DNA of 64,000 nt from the NCBI GenBank assembly GCA_026770025.1, contig JAMXDE010000014.1, positions 124,001-188,000 on the forward strand. Reading direction: 5' to 3'. This DNA comes from Craspedostauros australis. Lineage: Eukaryota; Bacillariophyta; Bacillariophyceae; Mastogloiales; Achnanthaceae. Below the pieces are notes generated by a model. That model saw nothing but the letters and a program-made list of their open reading frames with translations, did not search any database and had not been told where the DNA came from. Both the position numbers and the translations under genes were made by a program. Each line of letters opens with the position of its first letter. Positions within the stretch are counted from its first letter, which is position 1. Below, piece by piece: positions 9,534 through 19,336 of this stretch.

Positions 9534-11978
9534 TCACTTCTCGGCTGTAACTGTCTGCGATGGCTGCACAGTGCTCGTGGTTGCGTTGCCTGTTGGTGCG
9601 TGGTCCGTGGCTTTGTCTGCGGTTACATCTTTCACTGGGAGCGCGGCCTTTGGGCTGACCAACTCGGTATTTCTGTCTTCCTTCTTTTGGTTGATGGCAA
9701 CGGTGTTTCTTACCTCTTCAACTGTGACAGCCGTCGCCTTCTTGGCCATCGCAATTTTCGATATTGGCGCGTCGACTGGTGTTTGGACGAAATCCAGGAT
9801 CACGAGCTTGAGAGGATCTGCGAACGTGCCGTGGCCAAGATGGTAGTCCGACGTTGAGGCCGGCCGGCGGCAGAGCTCCAGGATGGGGCCAAGGGTCTCC
9901 TCCTGACGCGAACTGACCGGGCCCAGGGATGGAATGTAGAATCGCCATGAATTGCAAGTGACGACGCCGTCCGGAACGAGCTCCTTCTGTATGGCGCGCC
10001 GCGCATCGACGAAGGTTGCGGTCTTTTTCGACTCCAATTTGACGAAGCCGATGTTCGCAAAAAGATCATCATTGCTGGGATACTGGTTTGGGGCCCACGG
10101 TCGCGACTGCAGCTGTGGCGACTGTGGTTGCTTTGATTGTGCTGGCAGCTGTGGTTGTGTCCTCGTTTGTACTGCACCGGCGGTAAGTGGACCAGGCGCA
10201 TCCGCCATTCTCTTGAGAAGCTTGCAGTACAATGAATTATCCTCCCCGGATTCGATGGGGGTGGCGTCGCCCGTGATGAGTTGAGGTGATTGTGACGATG
10301 ATCGTTTCTGCCGCTTCGACGAGGAGATTGATTTCCTGCCTTTGCTCCGTTTTCGGCTCCTCTTCTCATCGTGTTTCTGTGAGCCGCCTGAGCTTGATTT
10401 TCGCTGTTTGCCCCTGCCATTGGATGGGAAGGTTTCCCGTGACGAGACAGAAGAGGAGGACGATGACGTTCGTGACGACGATGATGAAGAGGCTGTCGGG
10501 CTGTCATCATCGCTCAATTCTTGAGTGGTTCCGTTCCTTCCTCCTTGACTGTGAGAAGCCTTTGATCCCTTTCGAGGAGATGCACCTGCTTCATCATTCG
10601 CCGCCGCGACGGTCGGCTTTGGCAGCGGCAATATCTGCGCCTGCTCCGTGTGATTGAAATCCATCCGCATTTCTATCGGTTTGCCACCTTCGACCATCGC
10701 GGATTGCATGGCCTGCAAGAAGAGAGTCATGCGTGGCTTCCCCGTGGCTTTCGCCGTCTTTCCCAGATGATAGTCATCGATGAGCCCCGTCTCCCACTTC
10801 GTGATCTTAGAGTTTGGCAGGACGGTGAAGGGCGTGTCGTGGCAGGCAAAGAAGTAGACGAGATGGCGCTTGCCCAGGTTCTTTCTCGCCAGCTGCCGCG
10901 CATTCCCGATGGTCAGTCTCGGATCGTAGATGAAAGATGGCCACCAGCCAAAACCGGTGCCGCCCTGCGCCCAGCAGACCTCCCCGAACCGCGATGTGAA
11001 TGTCGGCGACAGCGCATTAACGAGCTTGTCCAGACCGTCGTCGGCCCCGATCGCTTTGGCCCATGCCTTACATTTGTCTGCAGTGTGTCGGTGGTCAAAG
11101 TTGCACGTTGCACGTTGCATGTTCATGTGGGAACGAGTATGGTGACGGCGAAGAAGACAGGGGGTTGGATTGGAGCAGAACAATCAAGATGCATTCGTGT
11201 GGACGGTAGGACATCGCACAAGTGGAGAGATAGCGGTAGGTGTGAGCAACATGATCGTGCCTGAACCATCCAAGCATTGCAAAGATGCAGAGTAATACGA
11301 TTTCCGTCTGAATTTGATATTCCTGATGATTCTCGTGCGCTCTGCGTGTACACCAACCGCACTGAGTATTCGTGTGTGGTTCCCGAGATATAATATCATA
11401 TGTCACAATGCATACAACAGCATGTAAGCGGAGGTGTGCACATGCCCTGATTCCATGGACTCACCGCAAAACCAGTCACCCTTTGGTATCGATTTGAGCG
11501 GGGGATCGAGGCAGTAGGTATGGTACTCGGCGTTGCATCGTTCGCACAGCAAGATGTTGGCGTGGTCATTATCATTGCCACACGCCAAACAGCCGGTTCC
11601 AAAGGTATCGTCCTCTTCTTCCTCGTTGCCATCATCCTGCGTGGAGTTTTGGCTGCTCGGTTTCTTCGTCTTCGTCTCATCATTGGCATTGTGCATATGC
11701 TTGTGCCTGTGCTTATGCTTGCGGCTGTGGTTGTGTCCGTGCTTGTGTCCGTGCTTGTGTCCGTGCTTGTGTCCGTGCTTATGATGGCGCTTGTCTCCTT
11801 CTGCTACGTCCTTCACTATTGATGGCGATGATGCAGATGATGACCCCTTCGTCATGTGGTTGTTGCCCGGCTTCCCTCCGCCGGTCTTGTGTTTGGAATT
11901 GCGTCCATTGGCGTTGAGCTCGTTGATCAGGGCTTCGCGATCCTTTGAACGCAGGAACATCCCTGACTGACTCGCCAT
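9534..11978 (-). CDS. PHD finger plus PWWP-like chromatin protein, two exons
   Basis: This is a predicted nuclear histone reader. Exon 1 runs 11978-11465 and exon 2 runs 11077-9534, joined in phase 1, giving about 685 residues. The split falls inside the zinc finger: exon 1 supplies C-L-A-C, C-E-R-C, H-T-Y-C and W-F-C, and exon 2 begins D-K-C, which completes the last C-x-x-C of a PHD finger. That exact completion is strong support for the join. After it comes a PWWP-like module with V-C-W-A-Q and G-W-W-P-S-F-I near the start of exon 2. The middle is a long serine-, lysine- and glutamine-rich disordered tract with basic nuclear-signal-like clusters, followed by a C-terminal conserved-looking segment I do not recognise. 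The N-terminal part contains a Lys-His-Gly-His repeat encoded by a 12-base minisatellite. The start at 11978 is the second in-frame ATG and opens M-A-S-Q-S; an earlier ATG at 12074 would add 32 residues. Confidence 0.85.
11735..11782 (-). repeat. 12-base coding minisatellite encoding K-H-G-H
   Basis: Four copies of a 12-base unit (plus-strand gtccgtgcttgt, last copy altered at one base) sit in exon 1 of the PHD-PWWP gene. Each encodes one Lys-His-Gly-His block on the minus strand. Flanking sequence (11700-11735) has degraded copies giving further His/Lys-rich residues. The unit is a multiple of three, so copy-number change would not shift the frame. Confidence 0.85.
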
Positions 11979-12809
11979 GATGAAGGTCGTGCACAGGGGT
12001 GTTATCTCTCCTGTTCTCTGCACCTTCAAGCCGAAGATGGTTGATGCTGGGTGTTGGATTGTTGGTCGTTCCAAGAACGATCAATGGACGCCCGAGAAAT
12101 GTGCAGAAGTCGAAGATGGCGCCGTTGTGGCTTTCAGCGTGACACCAAACGAGACTCGTGCCAGTAGATCATCGTGGCTTGTACGCCCCATCTCGTGTTT
12201 TTTGTGCCGTTCTCCACATGAGTCGTTTGTCACGATTCACGAGCAGGCAGACCACACACGACACACATTCGCCTTGTTTGTGGCGCGAATTCCTCTTTAA
12301 GTATACTATATATTAGATACCATTATTAGTACATCTGTGTTGTGTAGTATATTTGTTGTTGTGCATCGTGACCACTCGGAATGAAATGACGACACCATCC
12401 GTCAACTTCAACTGTCGGCGACATGTGACACTTTCAAAACGCCAAATGGAGGCACCCAGCCGCGTCTGCGTCACCGCGTCTCATTCCAGGTTCAAATCAG
12501 GAAGAATTGAGGTTTGTGCGCGCAACTTCCATCTGTCGTGACGATCGGAAGAGAAATCAAGAGAAGTATACCTGCGAGTGGGAGAGGAATTGATCCGAAC
12601 AGGAAGACAGAGCGAGCACCAAGCGCATTGTCGAGGTGACAAGAGCACCTGTTCGTCCTCATACCTGCACTCCCACTCATTCACAGTATCGAGCAACAAC
12701 TCACACAACCAACGAGACCGAGGAATGAAAGAGACGGGAAGATACGAAGAGACATAACCAGTCGACCAGTCAACCAATCAGCCAACGGCACAGAAAGAGA
12801 AACAGCACG
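11979..12809. other. Divergent promoter region, PHD-PWWP and 1258-residue protein
   Basis: This 831-base spacer separates genes transcribed outward. An AT-rich patch with TATA-like words lies at about 12300-12330, and A/C-rich sequence approaches 12810. No coding frame in it shows family resemblance. Confidence 0.5.
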
Positions 12810-15800
12810 ATGCAGAGACAAGCATGTCCGGCAATGGGCGGCTCACGATTACTCACCAGAAGCAACCGACGCCGCCGTTCCGTTCCATCTTCCACGATGG
12901 TGCAATCAATGGCTCTGCTGCTGATGCCGCTTTTGATGTCGGTGGTCTGCATGGCAGAGGCGATCACAGAGACACCGAGGATGCGAGCCTTTGTGGGTTC
13001 AAGGCCCAATCTTGATTGCGTTGGCGTTCCCTCTGACACACGAGGCGGATCAATAATGCGTGAGATCACACCATCCATGCAGGTGGTACCGAGAGGTGGC
13101 GCGAAGGTTGTCAATAACGATGACAAGGTCAGCAGTGACAGTGATGACGATGGCAACAAAGTTGGAAACAAAGCTGGAAACAAAGAAGCAGAGTCGTCAA
13201 GTCACGATATGATTGCTATTGATGATGGCGATGATGGATTGAGAGATGCTGATGATCAAAGCACAGCAGCTGAAGATCAAATGGAGGAGGATGCCGACGA
13301 CGAATACACATCAGAGTCGAAGTCGAGAAAAGATCCAAACAGAAAATCAAAATCGTTCTTCCGATGGATCTTTGGTTCTTCCTCCTCCTCCTCCGATCAG
13401 AAACAACAGCACGAACAGGTGTTGGAGGTAATGTCAGAGGATGAAGACGAAGTACTTGTGAGTGTTGCTACAGACTCTGAAACGGCATCGCCATCGACAA
13501 CGATGTCGGTATCAGAAGATAGCATGGATGGCGAAAGCCAAGCTGAGCCACGAACTGGTGATGATGATGCGACCATTTACGACGAAGAATCGTCGGACGA
13601 GGAGGCCTTGGGAATAGATGCTGCAAATTCAAAACCTGCACTGGTGGGGGGTGCGACTAGCGTCGAATCCAAACGAGGCAAGAAGAAGTCCCGCCGCAAA
13701 AATCGACCAACCACAATCACCAATGGCAACAGCAATATGACAAACATCGATGCGCAGCAATCAAAATCGCAGTCTTCTCGGCAGAACAATACTGGTGGTA
13801 AGCACAAGAACAAAAACAAGATCACCGACAGCAACAACAGCAACAACAGCAACAAAGAACCGAAATCCTCAGTTGCTAACGTAAAGGAAGATGTGGATGT
13901 CGATGCACATGCAGATGCAGATGAAAGCGAAGACGAGACCGACGTAGGTAGATCCTCGGGTCCAAATGATGCACCATCGCAGGATGTGGAGGCCGAAGAC
14001 GAAACAGCCTCAGGCGAGAGTGCAGAATCTGCTAACGCAGCTGTCGATCCTACCCACAATTCAGCATTGATGAAGCAGAAGGAAGAGGAGAATGGCAGCA
14101 CTAAGGATGAGGATTCACTTGTGGATGAAAAGGACGACGTGCAACCATCCGAAGACTCCGAAGTTGTCGATGGCGCTGACATTATCAACACAAATGAATT
14201 CGCTGGGAACACCACCTTGACGTCACCATACGCAAAGTCAGAGGCAGAGGCAGACACAGACGCACGAACTGTCACGACGACCGGACAACAAGCAGTGACT
14301 GCCACGCAGGGCAATGTCACTGATGATTCTGACGCACTTGCCACGACAGCAGCAGCGAAAACGACGACGGCAGCGACGCCAGGAAAGGATGTCAGCTCGC
14401 AAAGTCTCTCCGCAATCTCGTCTTACCCACAGTCGCCGCCCAAAAGCGAGAGTCCGTGGACGTCATCTGGTGCTTGGCAAACAGTGGATGCCGTTCTCTC
14501 CTTGGGATTGTCCAAGCGGGTGCCGTTGCTACGGCTGTCACGCAACATCCGGCCCATCCGCAAGTTCTCAGCCAAGTTGACCGGTCTGCACGGTGTCATG
14601 AGTGGGAAACCACATGAGAGCGCAGCCAGCATTGGCACGAATATCCCAACCACCCTGGAGACCTCGCTGCCAACCAATGCAACGATCGAATCCATTCGCA
14701 ACCGCATCGCTGCCATCGACAGAGCGCGTGCTGGCGTCGAACGTGCCATTCAGGCCGAGAATCAGAGGCGGAAGAAGGCCCGCAGGGGGCTATTCCGACG
14801 AAGAGGTGCGACGAGGGACGTTGCATCCCTCGACGATGCTTCGCCAGCTGTCGATGAAGCATCACGCGGGAACGGCAATAATGCTGATGCCATCACATCC
14901 GCCTCAGCATCGGATTTATCATCGAAGGAGGAAGAAATTGATCAGGACCAACTCGATGTCAACGTCGCAGAGGATCTGCGGCTGCAGCAGCAGCGTCTGC
15001 TGGAGATGAAGGTGCGATGGGAAGAAGAACGTCGCCGCCGCGAAGAAATGGCGAAGGAAGAAAGAGAGCGCATGGAACGCGTGCGTGAGATTGACCGACT
15101 GATCACCGCAGGGCAAGAAGACTTGCAGAAGCTGGTGTGTGAGAAGGACGTGCTGCAACGTCGACCTAACCCGCTATGGAACTACGAGACAACTACAACG
15201 AAGGAGGAAAAGGGAAAGCAAGAAGCGGATGAGAAAGACTCGGAGTCTTCGATGCAGGCTTCTCGTGATTTCAACTTCCCGGCAGACGACTTGGTAGAGG
15301 AGTACCTTGACATGGTGTTCTCGAGCAGAAAACTGATTCGAATGAACCACACGCACCTGTGGAAGAACACTGACGAAGCCGAAGAGGAAGAGGAGACCAT
15401 CGGAGATGATTTGCTCACGCCATCGGCGGATGCGCACAGGCTGTACGCGTCAGCAACATCCGGGGCTGGCGGAAGCTGGAATGATGGCGACAGTGTTCCC
15501 TACAAGAATAGCAACTCCGGCGGAAGCTGGTTGCTGCGTCAGAGCTTGATCGGAGGCCCGAGCCTGGGCGAGAAGATCGGCGAGACCGTGGAGACTGCGG
15601 CGTACAAGGCAGTATGCAAGGCCACCATGTCCTTCCTTGCCCGCATCCTGTCTTCGTTGCACGGTGTGAATGTGATGCAGCATTCCGATATCCGGCTGTA
15701 CCTGGAGCAAGCTCCGGACCTGCCTCCTATCGGTCACGATGCCATCCCCGATGCCAAGAATTACGCCGAGGAGGCCATCAAGACGGTGATGAAGCGCAAG

Positions 15801-16586
15801 AGCAAGAAGCATCGGCGACGCTCCAAGGGGCGGCACCACCGCGATGAGACCTTCGTGCAGCACGACGCCGTGACCGAGATGCTGCTGTCGCATTGCCAGA
15901 TCTCAGCGCCGCTGTTAACGCTGTTCCCCCTGGCGTGGCAACGCGCGTTGCTGGGCAACATTATCACGCTGGCGACGAACGTGATGTCGGACTTCTTCGA
16001 CGGACTGCAATTCCAGATCCTGGGCCACACCCTGTCCTTCGCCTTCAAACCCATCACGGCGGCTGACATGATGAACCACGTTGGCTTCGCCGGCCGCGGC
16101 TTCAACAACCGACGCGCCAAGCCGGAAGAATTCGAAATCGCCGTGAAGGCCACGGCAGAAGACGTGAGCGAAGGGTTGAAGATCTTGGATCAGTGGCATC
16201 ACAAGATTCTGGGTGGCGGCGTGGTGCGCACGCAGATCGCCAATCTGATCGCCCGCATCGTGCTGACCTTGACCGATGAGATCCTGAGCGGTGCCAAGAT
16301 GGATCTGTGGTCCACGCAGGCCGGCGGACCGCGCATGATGGTCGGGCTCGAGTATCGCATCAAGCAGGATTCGGGAGAATTGTTGGATGACGATGATGAC
16401 GACGACAGTAGTCCTGATGAGGTTGGTAGACAAGAACGGAGCGGCGATCAAGCGATGAGCGGCAATATTGGAAGTGCGATGACGGAGACGAACCGCAAGG
16501 TGGTCAGCACGGCAAAGACAACGACGGTGGCGCCTAACAAGAACGGCAACGGCAAGAGGAGAGGTGGTGATAATCGCAAGAAGTAA
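12810..16586 (+). CDS. Large acidic protein with signal peptide-like start, unknown function
   Basis: A single open frame of 1258 residues; I do not recognise the family. From residue 30 (ATG at 12897) it has a typical signal peptide: M-V-Q-S-M-A-L-L-L-M-P-L-L-M-S-V-V-C-M-A-E-A. If that ATG is used, the protein enters the ER and possibly the plastid; an R-G-G-A motif follows soon after, similar to motifs after presequences in other ochrophyte proteins. Residues of roughly 110-550 are very acidic and low in complexity (D, E, S, N, K). Residues of about 640-800 are basic and then a charged coiled coil rich in E-E-R-R-R. The last third (about 900-1200) is ordered, with alternating hydrophobic helices around S-L-I-G-G-P-S-L-G-E-K-I and a final G-L-E-Y-R, and is the likely functional domain. 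The tail is acidic, then basic. The first ATG at 12810 would bury the signal sequence behind 29 basic residues. Confidence 0.75.
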   Translation: MQRQACPAMGGSRLLTRSNRRRRSVPSSTMVQSMALLLMPLLMSVVCMAEAITETPRMRAFVGSRPNLDCVGVPSDTRGGSIMREITPSMQVVPRGGAKVVNNDDKVSSDSDDDGNKVGNKAGNKEAESSSHDMIAIDDGDDGLRDADDQSTAAEDQMEEDADDEYTSESKSRKDPNRKSKSFFRWIFGSSSSSSDQKQQHEQVLEVMSEDEDEVLVSVATDSETASPSTTMSVSEDSMDGESQAEPRTGDDDATIYDEESSDEEALGIDAANSKPALVGGATSVESKRGKKKSRRKNRPTTITNGNSNMTNIDAQQSKSQSSRQNNTGGKHKNKNKITDSNNSNNSNKEPKSSVANVKEDVDVDAHADADESEDETDVGRSSGPNDAPSQDVEAEDETASGESAESANAAVDPTHNSALMKQKEEENGSTKDEDSLVDEKDDVQPSEDSEVVDGADIINTNEFAGNTTLTSPYAKSEAEADTDARTVTTTGQQAVTATQGNVTDDSDALATTAAAKTTTAATPGKDVSSQSLSAISSYPQSPPKSESPWTSSGAWQTVDAVLSLGLSKRVPLLRLSRNIRPIRKFSAKLTGLHGVMSGKPHESAASIGTNIPTTLETSLPTNATIESIRNRIAAIDRARAGVERAIQAENQRRKKARRGLFRRRGATRDVASLDDASPAVDEASRGNGNNADAITSASASDLSSKEEEIDQDQLDVNVAEDLRLQQQRLLEMKVRWEEERRRREEMAKEERERMERVREIDRLITAGQEDLQKLVCEKDVLQRRPNPLWNYETTTTKEEKGKQEADEKDSESSMQASRDFNFPADDLVEEYLDMVFSSRKLIRMNHTHLWKNTDEAEEEEETIGDDLLTPSADAHRLYASATSGAGGSWNDGDSVPYKNSNSGGSWLLRQSLIGGPSLGEKIGETVETAAYKAVCKATMSFLARILSSLHGVNVMQHSDIRLYLEQAPDLPPIGHDAIPDAKNYAEEAIKTVMKRKSKKHRRRSKGRHHRDETFVQHDAVTEMLLSHCQISAPLLTLFPLAWQRALLGNIITLATNVMSDFFDGLQFQILGHTLSFAFKPITAADMMNHVGFAGRGFNNRRAKPEEFEIAVKATAEDVSEGLKILDQWHHKILGGGVVRTQIANLIARIVLTLTDEILSGAKMDLWSTQAGGPRMMVGLEYRIKQDSGELLDDDDDDDSSPDEVGRQERSGDQAMSGNIGSAMTETNRKVVSTAKTTTVAPNKNGNGKRRGGDNRKK

Positions 16587-16931
16587 ATTGATGGCGGAAA
16601 GAAGTATGCTATCCTTTGCCGTTGGGTTCTACTCTTTGAGCCGGAGTACGAATTGGTGCAGTAGGTGACTGTATTCACATGACGGATAGCGTATTATTAG
16701 GTTTAGGAGGGTGTGTTGTAGTGCAGTGCAGTGCATTGTGTTGTATTGTCGAATGATGTATGGTATGCAGCAGATCATACCGGAGGGGTGTTGCAACACT
16801 GTGCATAGCCTACAGAGTGTACTCGTATGCACGTTGCATGGTGGAGCGAAGTATCGTAATCTACTATTCAACGTACGAATACGAAGATGAGCAGGAGTAG
16901 TACAGTGAGCCGATGGCCAAGAGCTTCCAGC
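16587..16931. other. Spacer between convergent genes
   Basis: The two flanking genes end here. I see only small imperfect hairpins, such as ggtatg/catacc arms at about 16760-16779 and the 12-base palindrome gtgttgcaacac near 16790-16801, plus scattered GAGTA words. No gene. Confidence 0.5.
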
Positions 16932-17927
16932 TTACAGAACACCTTCATCTAGCAGTCGAATGAGCAGCTGCATCTTGGTCCCGTCCGCGGCAATGCTGTT
17001 TTCCTTGGCCATGTCCTTGAGCTCCTTGAGCTTGTACATGGCGACCATCTCCTCGGCCAACAATCTCCGATTCTTCCATTGCCTGAGCTCCTCCTTCTGA
17101 TCGTCGAGCTCCTGTATGCGATCCTGCAGCTCGTCCACCTCCCCTTTGTCCGTCATGGCAGCACGCGTGATGGCGCGCACCTTCGGCCTGGCCATCTCTA
17201 CCGTGACGATGACGAAGCGGCCGATCATGCGCAGGATGGGCCCCGCGACGGATTCCTCCTTGGTGGGGTCCGCGTTGCCCAGGAACAGCACCATGATGGC
17301 GAAGAAGAGGCCGACGTAGATGTTGTCCGTGACGATGGTGGATCCGATTCCGAACGTGAATGCGGATGTGAGGGCCACCTTGGTGCGATCGCCGAGGATG
17401 CGCACGGTGGACTCCACCTGCCGCCGTCGGCGTTGCTTGTCCTGCGCCGACATGCCTTCGGCGACGGATGCCTCGCTGAGGCTGTCGATGGAGGCGAGGA
17501 TGTAGTCGGACGCCGACGAGAGGGAGGCCGAGAGGGCATCGGCGACACCGGTGTCGTCGACATCGGCCTCCTCCATGGCGGCCTTCAATCGTTTGACGTC
17601 CACCTTGGCCTGGCTGGCCGCGACGACCTCCTTTTCCAGATACGAGATCTCCGAGCTGCTGTTGTCTTCGGCGCCGGAGTCAGCTTTCTTGGCTCGTTGC
17701 GCAAATGCGGCGTTGAGGTATCCCGGAGCGGCAGAACGGTGATGCGACTTGGCTATCCTGGGTGTCAGGAAGGCTGGCGCAGCTGTCGATCTGACCAGCG
17801 GCGAGTGAAACTGCTGCTGGGGGTTGCTGTACTGACTGTACCGACTGTTGTGCTGATGGGTGTGCTGCGACTGGTGCTGTCCATTGGACGCAAATCCCAG
17901 CATCAATATTCGACCCCAGGCAACCAT
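16932..17927 (-). CDS. Two-helix membrane protein with SAP-like C-terminus
   Basis: Predicted protein of 331 residues from one exon. The N-terminus (about 1-75) is rich in Q, H, S and P and contains A-A-P-A-F, which could be part of a plastid-targeting sequence, but no strong hydrophobic core precedes it. Residues of about 90-160 are acidic and helical. About residues 180-220 hold a hydrophobic pair of segments around F-G-I-G-S-T-I-V-T and G-L-F-F-A-I-M-V-L-F-L-G, probably a membrane hairpin. A coiled coil follows (E-L-Q-D-R-I-Q-E-L-D-D-Q-K-E-E-L). The final 30 residues, L-K-E-L-K-D-M-A-K-E-N, then K-M-Q-L-L-I-R-L-L, resemble the SAP helix-turn-helix fold. I cannot name the function; the layout would suit an organelle-envelope or nucleoid-anchoring protein, which is inference. 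Confidence 0.7.
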   Translation of the reverse strand: MVAWGRILMLGFASNGQHQSQHTHQHNSRYSQYSNPQQQFHSPLVRSTAAPAFLTPRIAKSHHRSAAPGYLNAAFAQRAKKADSGAEDNSSSEISYLEKEVVAASQAKVDVKRLKAAMEEADVDDTGVADALSASLSSASDYILASIDSLSEASVAEGMSAQDKQRRRRQVESTVRILGDRTKVALTSAFTFGIGSTIVTDNIYVGLFFAIMVLFLGNADPTKEESVAGPILRMIGRFVIVTVEMARPKVRAITRAAMTDKGEVDELQDRIQELDDQKEELRQWKNRRLLAEEMVAMYKLKELKDMAKENSIAADGTKMQLLIRLLDEGVL

Positions 17928-18587
17928 GATGGAGCTCAGCCAAGTAGATGTAGCTGTTGGTGTAGCTGTTGGTGTAGATGTTGGTGTAGATGTATGTGAA
18001 GTATGCAGAGCCTGTGCTTTCAGTGGCCTTCACTCGAATGGAACGGTCTCGTCAGAATTCGGCAGAATCGCAAAGCAAACGCAACAACAGGTGACTCCGA
18101 TGGACGACTTGACGAAGTGTGGATTGCACGAAGAGGGGATGTGGCTCTTCAATGAGACTTCAATGAGACTGGAAATGAAATGAAATGAGGTGATGGATGG
18201 ATGCGTGACACCGCTGGATGGATCGAATGAATGAATGGATGAATCCAAGAGAGAGGGACTGCGAATTGAGGCGATGGCAGGGTTCGTGTTCTGATCGCTC
18301 AGCTGTTCCACGTGTGAACAGCGTCTCCGTTTGAATGATGTGATGGATTCAGTTGGACGTCCGCAGCTTGGATGATTGACTGGCCGATGATCACTGCCAA
18401 CTCTGCCAATAGTCGGACACTGTACGCACCTACAAATGTTGCGCGTGCGATGGCTGCGTCGCACTTGTTTCTCTCACCTCTCTTCGCTGCTGTCACTGTT
18501 GTTGACACTGTTGTTGTCACTGTTGCTGACTCTGCGTGATGCTTCAACTTCTCTCTCTCTCTCTCTCTCTGCCTCTCTGCCTCTCAG

Positions 18588-18631
18588 TGCCGACACCTCT
18601 CTCCCTTGGATCTGAGAGGTGCCTGTCGGCA
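18588..18631. repeat. Inverted repeat with a four-base bulge
   Basis: The left arm tgccgacacctctc (18588-18601) matches the reverse complement of gagaggtgcctgtcggca (18614-18631) apart from four extra bases in the right arm. The loop is 12 bases. It could form a hairpin of about 14 base pairs directly after a CT tract. It sits about 660 bases upstream of the left gene and 700 upstream of the right one, so it may mark an undetected transcript. Confidence 0.6.
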
Positions 18632-19260
18632 GGTTTCATACGAATTCGGGGTTTCAATTTGTCGAGACTTTGATGTCCTCACGACATCAGCATTGTATCT
18701 TGTGTCCACAACGTCAACTCGGGAATCGAACAGATATCACGCGGATGGACGGATAGACGCTTAAGTCACGAATCAATCGTGCGAAATCATATTCTGGACG
18801 ACCGGCGACCAAAACGTTATCTTGACGTTATTCGTTGACTGTCAGATTTCTGTGTGGATCGTTGCGTTTCTCATTTCGAATGTGTTGCGTCGGTTGCAGT
18901 GCCAAGAACACATGCAAACGGCGTTCCCACCACTCATCCGTTCGCTGTTTGTTGTTCGTCTTTTGGTGCTGCTGGTGCCGCTGGTGTCGTTGATGCCGTT
19001 GATGCCGTTAGTGTCGTTCGTGTCGTTGGTTGTGATGGATCTTCGTCATTGCCGACCGATGACCAACAACCAACAACAAAGAAGAAGAACAACAAGAAGC
19101 ACGCATCGGCACATCCAACCAACACCACAACCAAAAAGAGAATCGGAAGACACGAGCACAATCGGCATTGGTAGTGAACTGGAGCAGCAGCGTACCAGAC
19201 GACTACTCTACCAAAGACATTCGGCTGAAGATCCATCAAACTTCGCAGGATCTCCCACCA

Positions 19261-19300
19261 ACGCACACCAACGCACACCAACGCACACCAACGCACACCA
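19261..19300 (+). repeat. Four perfect copies of a 10-base repeat in the MFS leader
   Basis: The unit acgcacacca is repeated four times without change, ending 36 bases before the MFS start codon. It belongs to the C/A-rich leader that precedes many starts in this window. Confidence 0.9.
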
Positions 19301-19336
19301 ACAATCGCACAGCACAACACAGCACAGCGCGACACG

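Larger units (their letters stand above)
17928..19336. other. Divergent promoter region with hairpin and repeats
   Basis: About 1.4 kb lies between outward-facing genes. Near the left gene there are imperfect (gttggtgta)n repeats at about 17950-17990. A CT run occupies 18552-18571, followed at once by the inverted repeat at 18588-18631. The right half, from about 19050, is strongly C- and A-rich on the plus strand and includes the 10-base repeat at 19261-19300. No supported gene. Confidence 0.55.

Noticed and set aside
13577-14344. 255-codon antisense frame inside the 1258-residue gene
   Set aside because: Serine- and alanine-rich complement of an acidic low-complexity region; no independent support.
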